Assembly: GCA_902812465.1 (NCBI GenBank)
Contig: CADDZE010000034.1
Coordinates: 1 to 42,095, forward strand
Length of the DNA: 42,095 bases
Source of the DNA: Acidobacteriota bacterium
GTDB taxonomy: Bacteria > Acidobacteriota > Terriglobia > UBA7540
Direction of reading: 5' to 3'
This document shows positions 24,560 to 32,934 of the stretch, piece after piece (within the stretch, counting starts at the first letter, position 1; each line of letters starts with the position of its first letter). The position numbers were made by a program, and so were the translations under genes. The notes below the pieces were generated by a model, which worked only from the letters and a program-made list of their open reading frames with translations, ran no database searches and was not told the origin of the DNA.

Positions 24560-25090
24560 ATGAATTGCGTGCTCGCCGCCTTGTTGCTGGTTCCCCAGTC
24601 GGTCCTAATGCCTGATGAACCCGGCCTCTACTACGCCGAAGCGAACCATTTCACCCGCGTGGAGGGCCGCGCCGTGACCCTTGCAGAGAGCGGAGGACAT
24701 ATTCCGCTGAAAGGCTCGCTGCCTCTGGCCGGCAGCAGCGGCACCAAGGCGCAAATTTTAGGTGAAAGCGCCGAGTTGAAAGTGACGCCGACCCCCGTCT
24801 TTTACTTTCGTCCGGCGAAGGATAATGAAGCTTCGGGTGCGGGAGACTTGGTGCTGATCAAGCTTAAGAGGAGGAAGCACTGGCGCGAATTCGAGGTCAG
24901 TTCCAAGCCCGATTGGAAGGCGAGTTCCGGCATTCCGCTGAAGGCGCAGGTGCGCTATTACACCAGGCAGGTGGAGCGCGGCCTCTACAAGCTCTTTCCA
25001 GCGGAGGACCTCGATCCGGGTGAGTACGGTTTCTACCTGTATCGTGGCCGCGACCTTCCCGGACTCATCTATGATTTTGCTGTGGAATAG
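24560..25090 (+). CDS. secreted protein of unknown function
   Basis: I do not recognise a named family in this 176-residue protein. It begins with a short hydrophobic stretch (MNCVLAALLLVPQSVLM) that could be a signal peptide and then appears mostly beta. It has two recurring blocks of style: a polar segment with IPLKGSLPLAGSSGTKAQI and a later VLIKLKRRKHWREFEV, ending GEYGFYLYRGRDLPGLIYDFAVE. Similar proteins are common next to acidobacterial housekeeping genes, in my recollection. A TATAGT at 24516-24521 could be its -10 box, with a weak -35. The start ATG at 24560 has only a weak ribosome site (GGGAC). It is convergent with the small membrane protein gene. Confidence 0.7.
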   Translation: MNCVLAALLLVPQSVLMPDEPGLYYAEANHFTRVEGRAVTLAESGGHIPLKGSLPLAGSSGTKAQILGESAELKVTPTPVFYFRPAKDNEASGAGDLVLIKLKRRKHWREFEVSSKPDWKASSGIPLKAQVRYYTRQVERGLYKLFPAEDLDPGEYGFYLYRGRDLPGLIYDFAVE

Positions 25091-25168
25091 CCGCCCCCTC
25101 TTCCGGGAATAGGCTCCCGCTGTCCGGGCTGGCAATCCAGGGTAAGGTTGACCAGCCGCGGACGGCCT

Positions 25169-25342
25169 TCACGGCACGAAATACATGATCCATCCAAGCG
25201 CTACCGCGATGCCCACAAATAGTGCGAAGGATTTCGCCGCATAGAGGGCGCGCTCGCGAGGCGTATCCTTGCTGATGACGCCGAATACGGTCGAGACGAG
25301 CGCTGCAAAGAGCAGTAGTGCAGGAAAGTGGGTAATAGGCAT
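25169..25342 (-). CDS. 57-residue small membrane protein
   Basis: A complete frame of 58 codons: ATG at 25342 to TGA at 25169-25171. It has two hydrophobic segments, FPALLLFAALVSTVFGVI (6-23) and SFALFVGIAVALGWIMYFV (38-56), joined by the basic/acidic loop SKDTPRERALYAAK, typical of a two-helix membrane hairpin. AAGGAA stands directly before the ATG, closer than ideal. It follows the DUF6677-like membrane protein gene by 78 bases on the same strand. Function is unknown. I judge it real from composition, the clean two-helix pattern and the context. Confidence 0.6.
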   Translation of the reverse strand: MPITHFPALLLFAALVSTVFGVISKDTPRERALYAAKSFALFVGIAVALGWIMYFVP

Positions 25343-25420
25343 TTCCTTAGAAGTCCGTGCGCTGCATTCGGCGAGCCAAATGACAACCGCCTGCTGGCTG
25401 ATTTCAGACTGATGCCATGC

Positions 25421-25852
25421 CTACGGCTTCCGCCCCATAGCAATGTCGTAGGCATCGAGAATCGCCAGCACGTTCAGCATGCCGGCAGAAACCAGGAACG
25501 CCGTGCCGTAGTCCGAACTCACAAACAGCGGGTCGCCTGCGTAGCCAAAGAAGCGTGCCGCGGGCATGGCGATGCCAACACAAAGTTCTCCCCAGTGGCC
25601 AAGCGTCTCGAGATAGGAACCCGTGCCCAGCGCGAAGAATTCGCCTTTCATCGCCAGGCCCAGCAGAAACATGAGGATGATACAAGCGAAGAGTACGATG
25701 GCCCGTCCCCTGCGATTGAGCAGCCAGTGGCCGAATCCGGGAATCAACCACGCGGCTACGCAAAGGCGAACCAGGGTAGTAAGGCTGGGACGCGCCGCCA
25801 TCTCGGCGGGCGGCCCTGCGGTGATCTCTGCCTCGGCGGCGCGCTTGGGCAT
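25421..25852 (-). CDS. DUF6677-like integral membrane protein
   Basis: A 143-residue protein with a charged N-terminal 25 residues, then AAWLIPGFGHWLLNRRGRAIVLF, a helix-loop-helix with the PGxGHxxxxRRGRA pattern of the DUF6677/TM2-like family. A second hydrophobic segment (CIILMFLLGLA) follows, and a C-terminal one (GTAFLVSAGMLNVLAILDAYDIAMG). It lies in the inner membrane and has no known reaction. Homologues are typical of Acidobacteriota, from family knowledge. The M24 peptidase gene ends 130 bases upstream on the same strand. The start ATG at 25852 has no good ribosome site but is the only start giving the family N-terminus. Confidence 0.7.
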   Translation of the reverse strand: MPKRAAEAEITAGPPAEMAARPSLTTLVRLCVAAWLIPGFGHWLLNRRGRAIVLFACIILMFLLGLAMKGEFFALGTGSYLETLGHWGELCVGIAMPAARFFGYAGDPLFVSSDYGTAFLVSAGMLNVLAILDAYDIAMGRKP

Positions 25853-25982
25853 GTTGAACGAAACGTGCTGAACGTGGAAGCACCAGTCCGATCGCTTACC
25901 CTAACACAGCGAAAGAGAGGCGGCAAGAATCGCTTGGTGGCAGGCCAAGAAGCACCCACGGCCGGAGGGGCCCTGCTGCCCA

Positions 25983-27155
25983 CTACGCCAGGATGGGGAC
26001 CACAGCCTGCTGAATCTCGCCGGTCACCCGCGCATCACGCTCCTCCACGTAGACATTGACCTCGGTGCGCACGCCGAAGTCCGCCAGGTAAATGCCCGGT
26101 TCAATCGAAACGCATGTGCCGGGCAGAATACGGCGATCGTCGTGGGTTTCGAAGTTGTCCAGGTTAGCGCCATTGCCGTGAACCTCCTCGCCGATGGAGT
26201 GGCCCGTGCGATGGACAAAGTAGCCGGCGTAGCCGTGACGCGTGATGACGCCGCGGGCGACGTCGTCGACGTCACAACCACGGAGGACACGGCCTTCCCG
26301 CCGGGCGCGTTGGACCACCTCAATCGCCGCATCGCGCGCCTCACGAACTATCTCGAAGATTTCCGCATACCGGGGCGGCACGGCTTCCCCAACAAAGCCC
26401 GTCCACGTAATGTCGAAGTAGACGGCGCCCGGCTTGGCCTCTTTGGCCCACAGATCAAGCAGCACCCAGTCGCCCTGCCGGATCGGCAGCGCCTGCTCGC
26501 GCGTCGGAGAATAGTGGGGATTGCCGCTGTGGGTGTTCACCGAGACGTTGGGCGGCTCGTCGGCTTCCACCCCCCGGGCAGCAAACCAGCGCACAATTTC
26601 TTGCTGGACGTCATATTCCGTAATCGTTCGTCCCCTCTTCACTGCGTCCCGTATGATCCCAAAGGCATCGCGCACGCATTGATGCACTACCTGACCCGCG
26701 GCCAGGTGGGACGCCAAGGCCTCCGGAGACCACCGCGCCTCAAACTGCTGCACCAGGTCACCCGAAGAAACCACCTCCACGCCACAGCTCCGGACAAGCT
26801 CCACCGTTCCCGCGTCCACCAGCCCCACATAAGGGATCGCGTTCAGCGGGGAATACTGCATGGCCACCCGCCGTTGCCCGTCAAGCATTCTGGCTAGCTT
26901 CTTCCGTTGTTCCTGCCAGGAAGAATATTCGTGCTGCGTGCCGGGCAGGGCCGCCAGGTTCTCACGTTCAATACGGTGCACCAGCTTAACCGGCTCGCCC
27001 TCTGCGGGAATGAAGTAGTACCAGCGGCGCGTGACCATCACCGGGGCGATGCCCAGGATGCGGTAGGCTAGGGGATCGCGGCGGTGATGATCGTAAAAGA
27101 GCCAACCGTCGAGTCCTGCTTCGGCGAGCGCGGCTTGAATGGCGTTGAGGTCCAT
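25983..27155 (-). CDS. M24 family Xaa-Pro peptidase/aminopeptidase P-like
   Basis: 390 residues. The N-terminal creatinase-type domain (DLNAIQAALAEAGLDGWLFY, residues 1-150) is followed by the pita-bread catalytic domain. Dinuclear metal ligands are visible in VLLDLW, YFDITWTGF, HRTGHSIGEEVHG, SIEPGIYL and RTEVNVYVEE. Such enzymes remove the N-terminal residue from X-Pro peptides or cleave Xaa-Pro dipeptides in the cytoplasm. ATG at 27155 has GGGAGAGG upstream; the TTG at 27167 adds only four residues. No signal peptide is present. It diverges from the Tricorn-like protease gene, consistent with a shared peptide-breakdown role. Confidence 0.88.
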   Translation of the reverse strand: MDLNAIQAALAEAGLDGWLFYDHHRRDPLAYRILGIAPVMVTRRWYYFIPAEGEPVKLVHRIERENLAALPGTQHEYSSWQEQRKKLARMLDGQRRVAMQYSPLNAIPYVGLVDAGTVELVRSCGVEVVSSGDLVQQFEARWSPEALASHLAAGQVVHQCVRDAFGIIRDAVKRGRTITEYDVQQEIVRWFAARGVEADEPPNVSVNTHSGNPHYSPTREQALPIRQGDWVLLDLWAKEAKPGAVYFDITWTGFVGEAVPPRYAEIFEIVREARDAAIEVVQRARREGRVLRGCDVDDVARGVITRHGYAGYFVHRTGHSIGEEVHGNGANLDNFETHDDRRILPGTCVSIEPGIYLADFGVRTEVNVYVEERDARVTGEIQQAVVPILA

Positions 27156-27620
27156 CGCCTCTCCCAAGAACCGAACAGCTCAGCCATCGGCTTCTATCAT
27201 AGCGGATTAAGCTAGTCTGCGAGCACGGCACCGGTGATCCGTTTTGGGGAGATCACTACGGTGAGGCCAGCTCACTGGCAGCCGACAGTGCTAGCAGGGC
27301 CGGAGGTTAGCAGGAGGCAAGGAATGTGGCTAAAAGGTGCACTATGTCATGCCACGGCTTCCGTCGTGCCGCCACCGAGAGCATGCCCGGATAGCCGCTT
27401 GAGCCTCCGGAGCCCAACGGCTGAAGCCGTTTCAAACTCTCTCCGGTCTCGGCCCCGGCTAAAGGCCTGAAGCAAAGCACTGCCTTCGAATTTCAGCCTG
27501 CCGAGCGGCCCCTCCTTCGGGTTCCGGTGTAAAGCTTCCGCGCTTCACCGCCCGATGGTGTACAATGCTCGCCGGTCGCGAACCGGAGGAATGAACCCGC
27601 CCACGAGGAGGAAGGGATCC
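27156..27620. other. 465-base divergent intergenic region with a palindromic repeat
   Basis: I see no gene. It contains AACGGCT-ga-AGCCGTT (27416-27431), a 7-bp inverted repeat of the kind found in dispersed acidobacterial palindromes, followed by GGCC-rich sequence to about 27477. TACAAT at 27561-27566 lies 55 bases before the Tricorn start and may be a -10 box without a clear -35. Confidence 0.45.
27416..27431. repeat. REP-like palindrome
   Basis: AACGGCT and AGCCGTT flank a two-base centre. It could form a small hairpin. Only one clear copy exists in this window, so calling it a dispersed repeat rests on recollection. Confidence 0.4.
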
Positions 27621-30600
27621 ATGAGGCCATGTTGGCGCAGGATACTGAGCGGATTTGTCTGCACGCTGCTGACGGCCATTCTGACGACAGCCAGCGACAC
27701 TTCCTTTAAACCCATACTGGCTCGCCGGCCCACGGTGAATCGTGACTCGATCGTCTTCAGCTATGCCGGAGACCTCTGGTCGGTGAGCCGCGCGGGCGGT
27801 GAGGCAAAGCGCCTAACTTCCGGAATCGGTATTGAAACGGACCCGGTTTTTTCGCCTGACGGAACCCAGATCGCCTTCACCGGCGAGTACGACGGGAACG
27901 TGGATGTTTACGTTATGCCGGCGGCGGGAGGTATTCCCCGGCGGCTCACTTATCACCCCGGCGCCGACCGCGTGGTCGGCTGGACACCGGACGGCCGCCG
28001 CGTCCTGTTCAGCTCGGCTCGCCACGCCTACGCCCGCGGCGTCGTGCGGCTTTACACCATCTCCCTCGAGGGAGGGCTACCCAGTGAACTTCCGCTCGAC
28101 CGGGCCGTGGAAGGGTCATACTCCCCGGACGGAGAACACATTGCCTACGTGCCTATCTTCCAGTGGCAGCGGGCGTGGAAGCGTTACCGCGGCGGGCAAA
28201 CCAAACGTATCTGGATCGCCGACCTTTCGGATTCCAGCATTCAGAAGATTCCCCGCGACAACTCGAATGACTTCAACCCCATGTGGGTGGGCAACACCAT
28301 CTACTTTCTCTCGGACCGGGCCGGACCTGTGACGCTCTTTGCCTATGACCTCGGCACTCACCGGGTCACACCAGTAGTGAAGAACGACGGCCTGGACCTG
28401 AAGTCAGCTTCCGTGGGTCCTGGGGCGATCGTCTATGAGCAGTTCGGCTCCATTCATCTGCTGGATCTGGAGTCACACCAGGACCGCAGGGTGGACATCC
28501 GCATGGCCGCCGATCTGAATGAAGTGCGGCCGCACTTCGAAAAGATCGAGCCCAAGCGCATTCGTTTTTACGGCATTTCGCCCACCGGCGCTCGAGCGTT
28601 GTTTGCTGCGCATGGGGAAGTTCTCACCGTCCCCGCCGAAAAGGGCGCCATTCGCAACCTCACGCGCACGCCCGACGTGTCGGAAATCGATCCGGCATGG
28701 TCTCCGGACGGCAACTGGATCGCCTACTTCAGCGATGAGTCTGGGGAGTACGCGCTCCAGGTACGCAGCCAAGACGGCCTCAGTGAGGCAAAAAAGATCA
28801 GCCTGGGCGATCCACCTTCGTTCTATTACTCACCGACCTGGTCGCCCAACAGCCAGAAGATCGCTTACTCCGACAAGCGGCTGAACCTTTGGTACGTTGA
28901 CTTGGAGAAGAAAACGCCCGTCAAGATCGACGTGAACACCTATGCTGGCCCCTTCCAGGACCCGAACCCGAACTGGTCTCCTGACAGCCGCTGGATTGCT
29001 TACAACAAGGAGCTGCCCAATCACCTTCACGCTATCTTCATCTACTCGCTGGAACAGGCTAGGTCGTACCAGGTCACTGACGGCATGAGCGATGCGCTCT
29101 TCCCTCAATTCGACAAGGAAGGCAAGTACCTTTATTTTACGGCCAGCACTGACGTGGCCCTGAGCAACGGCTGGCTTGACATGTCCAGCCTGCGCCGGCC
29201 CGTCACGCGTAGCGTCTACCTCGCGGTGTTGAGGAAGGATCTGCCATCGCCCTTGGCGCCCGAAAGCGATGAAGAGAAGGCCACCCAGAAAAATGACCGG
29301 GGGCAAAGTGAAAAGAACGCAGGCGAGGGCGGGGGCAAGAACGCGGCGGAGAAGGACAAAAAAACGGCGCCGGTCCAAGTCGAAATCGATTTCGACAACA
29401 TCAGCCAGCGCATCCTGAGCCTCCCGATCCCCCAACGGAACTATTCTTCACTCATCGCCGGCAAGGCTGGCATGCTCTACCTTGTTGAGGCCCCCGTGGT
29501 GGACCCCATGGGCGGTGAGGGTCCACCGGCGCAAACCTTGCATCGGTTTGACTTGAAAACCCGCAAAACCGACAAGCTCCTGGACAGCGTCACGGCGCTC
29601 AGCCTATCCTTCAACGGCGAAAAAGTGCTTTACCGACAGGCCGATAAGTGGTTCATTCGGCCGTCGGACAAGCCCGCCGAGCCACCTCCGCCCCCGGCCG
29701 ATCCCGGACCCCTCAAGCTCGATGGCATGGAAGTCTATGTAAACCCGTGGGCCGAGTGGAGGCATATGTTCTACCAGGTCTGGCGCGACGAAAGGGACTT
29801 TTTCTACGACCCCGGGCTCCACGGCTTGGACATCCAGGCCGCCGAGAAGCGTTACGCGCCTTACCTCGACAGCATCGCTTCCCGCGACGACCTGAATTAC
29901 CTGTTCGAAGAGATGCTGGGTGAGCTAACCATCGGCCACATGTTTGTGGGAGGCGGCGACTATCCCGAGGTGAAGAAAACCAACGTAGGCCTGCTGGGAG
30001 CCGACTATTCGCTCGAAAACGGCCGCTACCGCTTTGCCCGCGTTTACAATGGGGAAAACTGGAATCCTCAGTTGCACGCCCCGCTCACCCAGCCGGGTGT
30101 CAATGTGGTTGCCGGTGAATACCTGCTGGCGGTCAACGGCAGGGACCTCCACGCCTCAGACAATGTCTATAGCTTCTTCGAAGAGACAGTAGGCAAGGCC
30201 ACGGTGCTCACAGTTGGACCCAACCCGGATGGCAGCCGCTCACGCCAGGTCACCGTCATGCCGGTCGACGACGAGTTTGGACTGCGCAACCTTGCTTGGG
30301 TGGAAGGCAATCGCCGCCGGGTGGACCAGATGACCGGGGGCCGCGTTGCCTATGTTTATCTGCCGGACACGGCCGACGGCGGTTACACGAACTTTAATCG
30401 CTACTACTTCGCCCAGGTTGGCAAGCAGGCCGCCCTCATCGACGAGCGTTTCAACGGCGGCGGCGACATCGCCGACTACGTAATCGATTACCTCCGGCGC
30501 CCGCTACTCGGATACTTCACCATGCGCGAGGGAACCGACATCACGACGCCGATCGAAGGGATTTTCGGTCCCAAGGTCATGATCACCAACGAAATGGCGG

Positions 30601-31001
30601 GTTCCGGCGGCGACGCCATGCCCTGGCTCTTCCGCCGCGCTGGCATCGGCCCGCTGGTGGGCACGCGAACCTGGGGCGGGCTGGTGGGCCATTACACTAA
30701 CCCCAGCGACCTAATCGACGGCGGCTTCACCGGCACTCCCGACCTCGGCTTCTACAGCCCCGATGGTGCCTGGGAGGTGGAGAACCGCGGCGTGCAGCCA
30801 GATATTGAGGTTGAGATGGACCCGAAGCTGATACGCCAGGGACACGATCCGCAGCTCGAACGAGCCGTGGCCGTCGTGATGGAAATGCTATCGAAGAACC
30901 CGTCCCCGAAGGGCAAGCGCCCCGCTTATCCGAACTACCACGCAAGCGACGCGCTGGGCAGGCACCAGGTCATGGCCGAGAGCCACCCGGGGAACAAGTA
31001 G
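27621..31001 (+). CDS. secreted Tricorn-like S41 serine protease
   Basis: 1126 residues. ATG at 27621 follows GAGGAGGAAGG. Residues 1-25 form a signal peptide. Residues 30-540 are two WD40/TolB-like beta-propellers with repeated WSPDG-type motifs (FSPDG 77, WTPDG 121, WSPDG 360, NWSPDSRW 451). A charged linker rich in Lys, Glu and Gly spans 540-590. Residues 700-780 are the C1 catalytic part with the His of ELTIGHMF (H773). A PDZ domain follows (785-880), then the C2 part with the Ser nucleophile in NEMAGSGGD (S995) and the Glu in WEVENRG (E1054). Tricorn degrades peptides from larger proteases. The residue before the catalytic His, Ser in the archaeal enzyme, is Gly here. It lies beside the divergent M24 peptidase gene. 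No Tricorn-interacting factor genes are near. Confidence 0.93.
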   Translation: MRPCWRRILSGFVCTLLTAILTTASDTSFKPILARRPTVNRDSIVFSYAGDLWSVSRAGGEAKRLTSGIGIETDPVFSPDGTQIAFTGEYDGNVDVYVMPAAGGIPRRLTYHPGADRVVGWTPDGRRVLFSSARHAYARGVVRLYTISLEGGLPSELPLDRAVEGSYSPDGEHIAYVPIFQWQRAWKRYRGGQTKRIWIADLSDSSIQKIPRDNSNDFNPMWVGNTIYFLSDRAGPVTLFAYDLGTHRVTPVVKNDGLDLKSASVGPGAIVYEQFGSIHLLDLESHQDRRVDIRMAADLNEVRPHFEKIEPKRIRFYGISPTGARALFAAHGEVLTVPAEKGAIRNLTRTPDVSEIDPAWSPDGNWIAYFSDESGEYALQVRSQDGLSEAKKISLGDPPSFYYSPTWSPNSQKIAYSDKRLNLWYVDLEKKTPVKIDVNTYAGPFQDPNPNWSPDSRWIAYNKELPNHLHAIFIYSLEQARSYQVTDGMSDALFPQFDKEGKYLYFTASTDVALSNGWLDMSSLRRPVTRSVYLAVLRKDLPSPLAPESDEEKATQKNDRGQSEKNAGEGGGKNAAEKDKKTAPVQVEIDFDNISQRILSLPIPQRNYSSLIAGKAGMLYLVEAPVVDPMGGEGPPAQTLHRFDLKTRKTDKLLDSVTALSLSFNGEKVLYRQADKWFIRPSDKPAEPPPPPADPGPLKLDGMEVYVNPWAEWRHMFYQVWRDERDFFYDPGLHGLDIQAAEKRYAPYLDSIASRDDLNYLFEEMLGELTIGHMFVGGGDYPEVKKTNVGLLGADYSLENGRYRFARVYNGENWNPQLHAPLTQPGVNVVAGEYLLAVNGRDLHASDNVYSFFEETVGKATVLTVGPNPDGSRSRQVTVMPVDDEFGLRNLAWVEGNRRRVDQMTGGRVAYVYLPDTADGGYTNFNRYYFAQVGKQAALIDERFNGGGDIADYVIDYLRRPLLGYFTMREGTDITTPIEGIFGPKVMITNEMAGSGGDAMPWLFRRAGIGPLVGTRTWGGLVGHYTNPSDLIDGGFTGTPDLGFYSPDGAWEVENRGVQPDIEVEMDPKLIRQGHDPQLERAVAVVMEMLSKNPSPKGKRPAYPNYHASDALGRHQVMAESHPGNK

Positions 31002-31077
31002 GGCACGTCCAGGACTTGACCAATGGGAGTACCGCGGGCTTACAACGCGAATCCCAAGAGGCCGCAAGTGAGTGGTG

Positions 31078-31866
31078 CTACGGCTGCTGCGGTCCGCTCT
31101 TGATGGATAGGTGAGCGCGGCGGTTCTTTTGCCAGCATTCCTCGGTAGATTCGGTGCAAACCGGGCGGCTCTTGCCGTAGGAAACGGTGCGAAGGCGGTC
31201 GGCGCTCACACCCAGGCTTTCGAGGAAGTTCTGGGCGGCAGTGGCGCGGCGGTCGCCCAAGCCCAGGTTGTACTCCTCGCTGCCGCGCTCGTCGCAGTGC
31301 CCTTCCACCGTCACGCGGATGTCCGGGTGGGCCTTCAGGACCGCGGCGTCAGCCGTCAGCGCCTGTTCGGCATCCGGCCGCAGATCAGCCTTGTCGTAGT
31401 CGAAGTAAGCGTCGCGCAACTCATCGGCCAAATTGGTCTCGAGATTCTCCTCCTTGACGGAGGGTGTCGGCGGAGGCGGCGGCATCGCCACCGTCACCCT
31501 GGAGGTACAGGTGGCGTCTCCGCCGGGCCCGCTCGCAGTCAGAACATACGTCGTGGATTCCTTGGGAGTGACCGAGGTGGACCCTTTGGCCAGTTGCTTC
31601 CCCACGCCCGGCTCAATGTCCACACTGGTCGCGTCTTGGGAGGTCCAACTCAGTACCACTGAATGCCCCTGGTCCACCGTGGCGGGTTCGGCGGTCAGGG
31701 TGCACGTAGGAGCTTTAGGTGGTGCTGGCGGCGCTTCGGTGGATGCGGCAGACGCTGCTGCCGGCGCGGGCGCCCGTTTGTGGCACGCGTCGCCTGCCAA
31801 GACAACAAGAACGCAAGCCGCGAACCTCGCAAGTGTCCTGAACCTTCCCGGAGCGGGTCTCTTCAT
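31078..31866 (-). CDS. pal: peptidoglycan-associated OmpA-family lipoprotein (Pal-like)
   Basis: A 262-residue protein. ATG at 31866 opens a lipoprotein signal (ARFAACVLVVLAGDAC, Cys 28), although the -3 residue is Gly. A Pro/Ala linker is followed by an extra domain at about 53-130 (CTLTAEPATVDQGHSVVLSW) resembling Ig-like modules. The C-terminal OmpA domain (150-262) has YFDYDKADLRPDAEQAL and VEGHCDERGSEEYNLGLGDR, the peptidoglycan-binding residues. Pal ties the outer membrane to the wall with the Tol system. TolB is absent next to it. The gene is convergent with the Tricorn-like gene and has its own promoter. Confidence 0.88.
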   Translation of the reverse strand: MKRPAPGRFRTLARFAACVLVVLAGDACHKRAPAPAAASAASTEAPPAPPKAPTCTLTAEPATVDQGHSVVLSWTSQDATSVDIEPGVGKQLAKGSTSVTPKESTTYVLTASGPGGDATCTSRVTVAMPPPPPTPSVKEENLETNLADELRDAYFDYDKADLRPDAEQALTADAAVLKAHPDIRVTVEGHCDERGSEEYNLGLGDRRATAAQNFLESLGVSADRLRTVSYGKSRPVCTESTEECWQKNRRAHLSIKSGPQQP

Positions 31867-31974
31867 GGGCGTTGCACTCCCGGCACACCGGCTGTCCGAG
31901 GCATCCCCGTGCAAGGGGGGCCGCAGTTGAACCGAGGGCCTTGACGCGCGTGCAAGAGAGAAAACCACTTCTCC

Positions 31975-32004
31975 ACCCTAAATGCTGGCGGGAGTGCATG
32001 TCAA
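31975..32004 (-). promoter_or_regulatory. sigma-70-type promoter of pal
   Basis: Minus strand TTGACA (32004-31999), an 18-base spacer, then TAGGGT (31980-31975). It predicts a leader of about 100 bases. Confidence 0.6.
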
Positions 32005-32170
32005 GGCAGCTCCAAAGATGGGCGCCTCGGCCAACACGCGCCGCCTCCCCTCATTGACACCTCCGCCGCCAGCATCACTAAGCGCCACCCCGGCAGAATC
32101 CGCGAGCGGCATATGCGCGTTTCTTCGATCACCCTCGATAGGGCTTCTGCTGCCGCGTGCTTTAATTCTT

Positions 32171-32200
32171 TTGACGTGTCCGCCTGCTTCCGGCTAAGCT
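32171..32200 (+). promoter_or_regulatory. sigma-70-type promoter of apt
   Basis: TTGACG (32171-32176), an 18-base spacer and TAAGCT (32195-32200). It lies about 135 bases before the GTG start of apt and fits the TTGACx-N18-TAnnnT pattern of the pal promoter. Confidence 0.5.
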
Positions 32201-32334
32201 GGTCTAGCCAAGGTGCAGAAGTGCTTCAAGCACCGATCATCAGCTGGGCGTAACGACTCTCGCCTTGAAGGCTCGCGGCACGTGGCCGAGGGCGCCGCGT
32301 CAGCCACCCCAGCACTCGGATTCAAGGAGGGTCA

Positions 32335-32859
32335 GTGGAGGATCTGAAGCGTCTCATTCGCGAAGTCCCGGATTTCCCCAAGCCTGGCATCCTCTTCTAC
32401 GACATCACGACGCTGCTCAAGGACCCGGTGGGCCTGCATCGCGCCGTCGACGCGCTGGCCGACCATTACGTGGGCCGGAAGGTGGACCGGGTGCTGGGCG
32501 TCGAAGCCCGGGGCTTCATCTTTGCACCGATGGTGGCCTATCGCCTCAATGCCGGCTTCGTTCCGGTGCGGAAACCCAAAAAGCTTCCCGCCCCCGTCGC
32601 CCGCTCCACCTACAGCCTGGAATATGGTGAGGACGCGCTGGAGATCCACCGCGATGCGCTGGGCGAAGGAGAGGAGGCGCTGATCATCGATGACTTGCTA
32701 GCCACGGGTGGGACGGCCGCGGCGGTGGCTGGCTTGGTCGAGTCACTGGGAGCTCACGTGGCGGGAATCGGCGTTCTGATCGAACTCGAGTTTCTGAAAG
32801 GCCGCGAGAAGCTTTCGCGCTACGATGTGCACGCCGTGCTAAGGTATTCATCCGGCTAG
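32335..32859 (+). CDS. apt: adenine phosphoribosyltransferase
   Basis: 174 residues, the usual length for Apt, which salvages adenine with PRPP to AMP in the cytoplasm. It has [18 protein letters not shown] near the N-terminus, the GVEARGFIF motif and the PRPP loop [14 protein letters not shown] (115-128). The start is GTG at 32335; it lies behind AGGAGGGT, an excellent ribosome site that supports GTG over any later start. It is followed by the nitrilase-family gene on the same strand (75-base gap), so the two may form an operon. Confidence 0.94.
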   Translation: MEDLKRLIREVPDFPKPGILFYDITTLLKDPVGLHRAVDALADHYVGRKVDRVLGVEARGFIFAPMVAYRLNAGFVPVRKPKKLPAPVARSTYSLEYGEDALEIHRDALGEGEEALIIDDLLATGGTAAAVAGLVESLGAHVAGIGVLIELEFLKGREKLSRYDVHAVLRYSSG

Positions 32860-32934
32860 GGTTGCGCCGCCACTGGAGGAGCGGCGAAGGGACAACGGTA
32901 ACGGGCCGGCCGGGCGCCGGTTGGAGGAGGAACG

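Larger units (their letters stand above)
31867..32334. other. 468-base divergent intergenic region between pal and apt
   Basis: I find no gene. It carries two outward promoters: one for pal (31975-32004, minus) and one for apt (32171-32200, plus). Between them and the genes I see no further structure. Confidence 0.5.

Noticed and set aside
27234-27470. 78-residue frame in the peptidase-Tricorn gap
   Set aside because: No ribosome site, no recognisable family, high Arg/Pro content typical of a chance frame in GC-rich DNA, and it overlaps a palindromic repeat.
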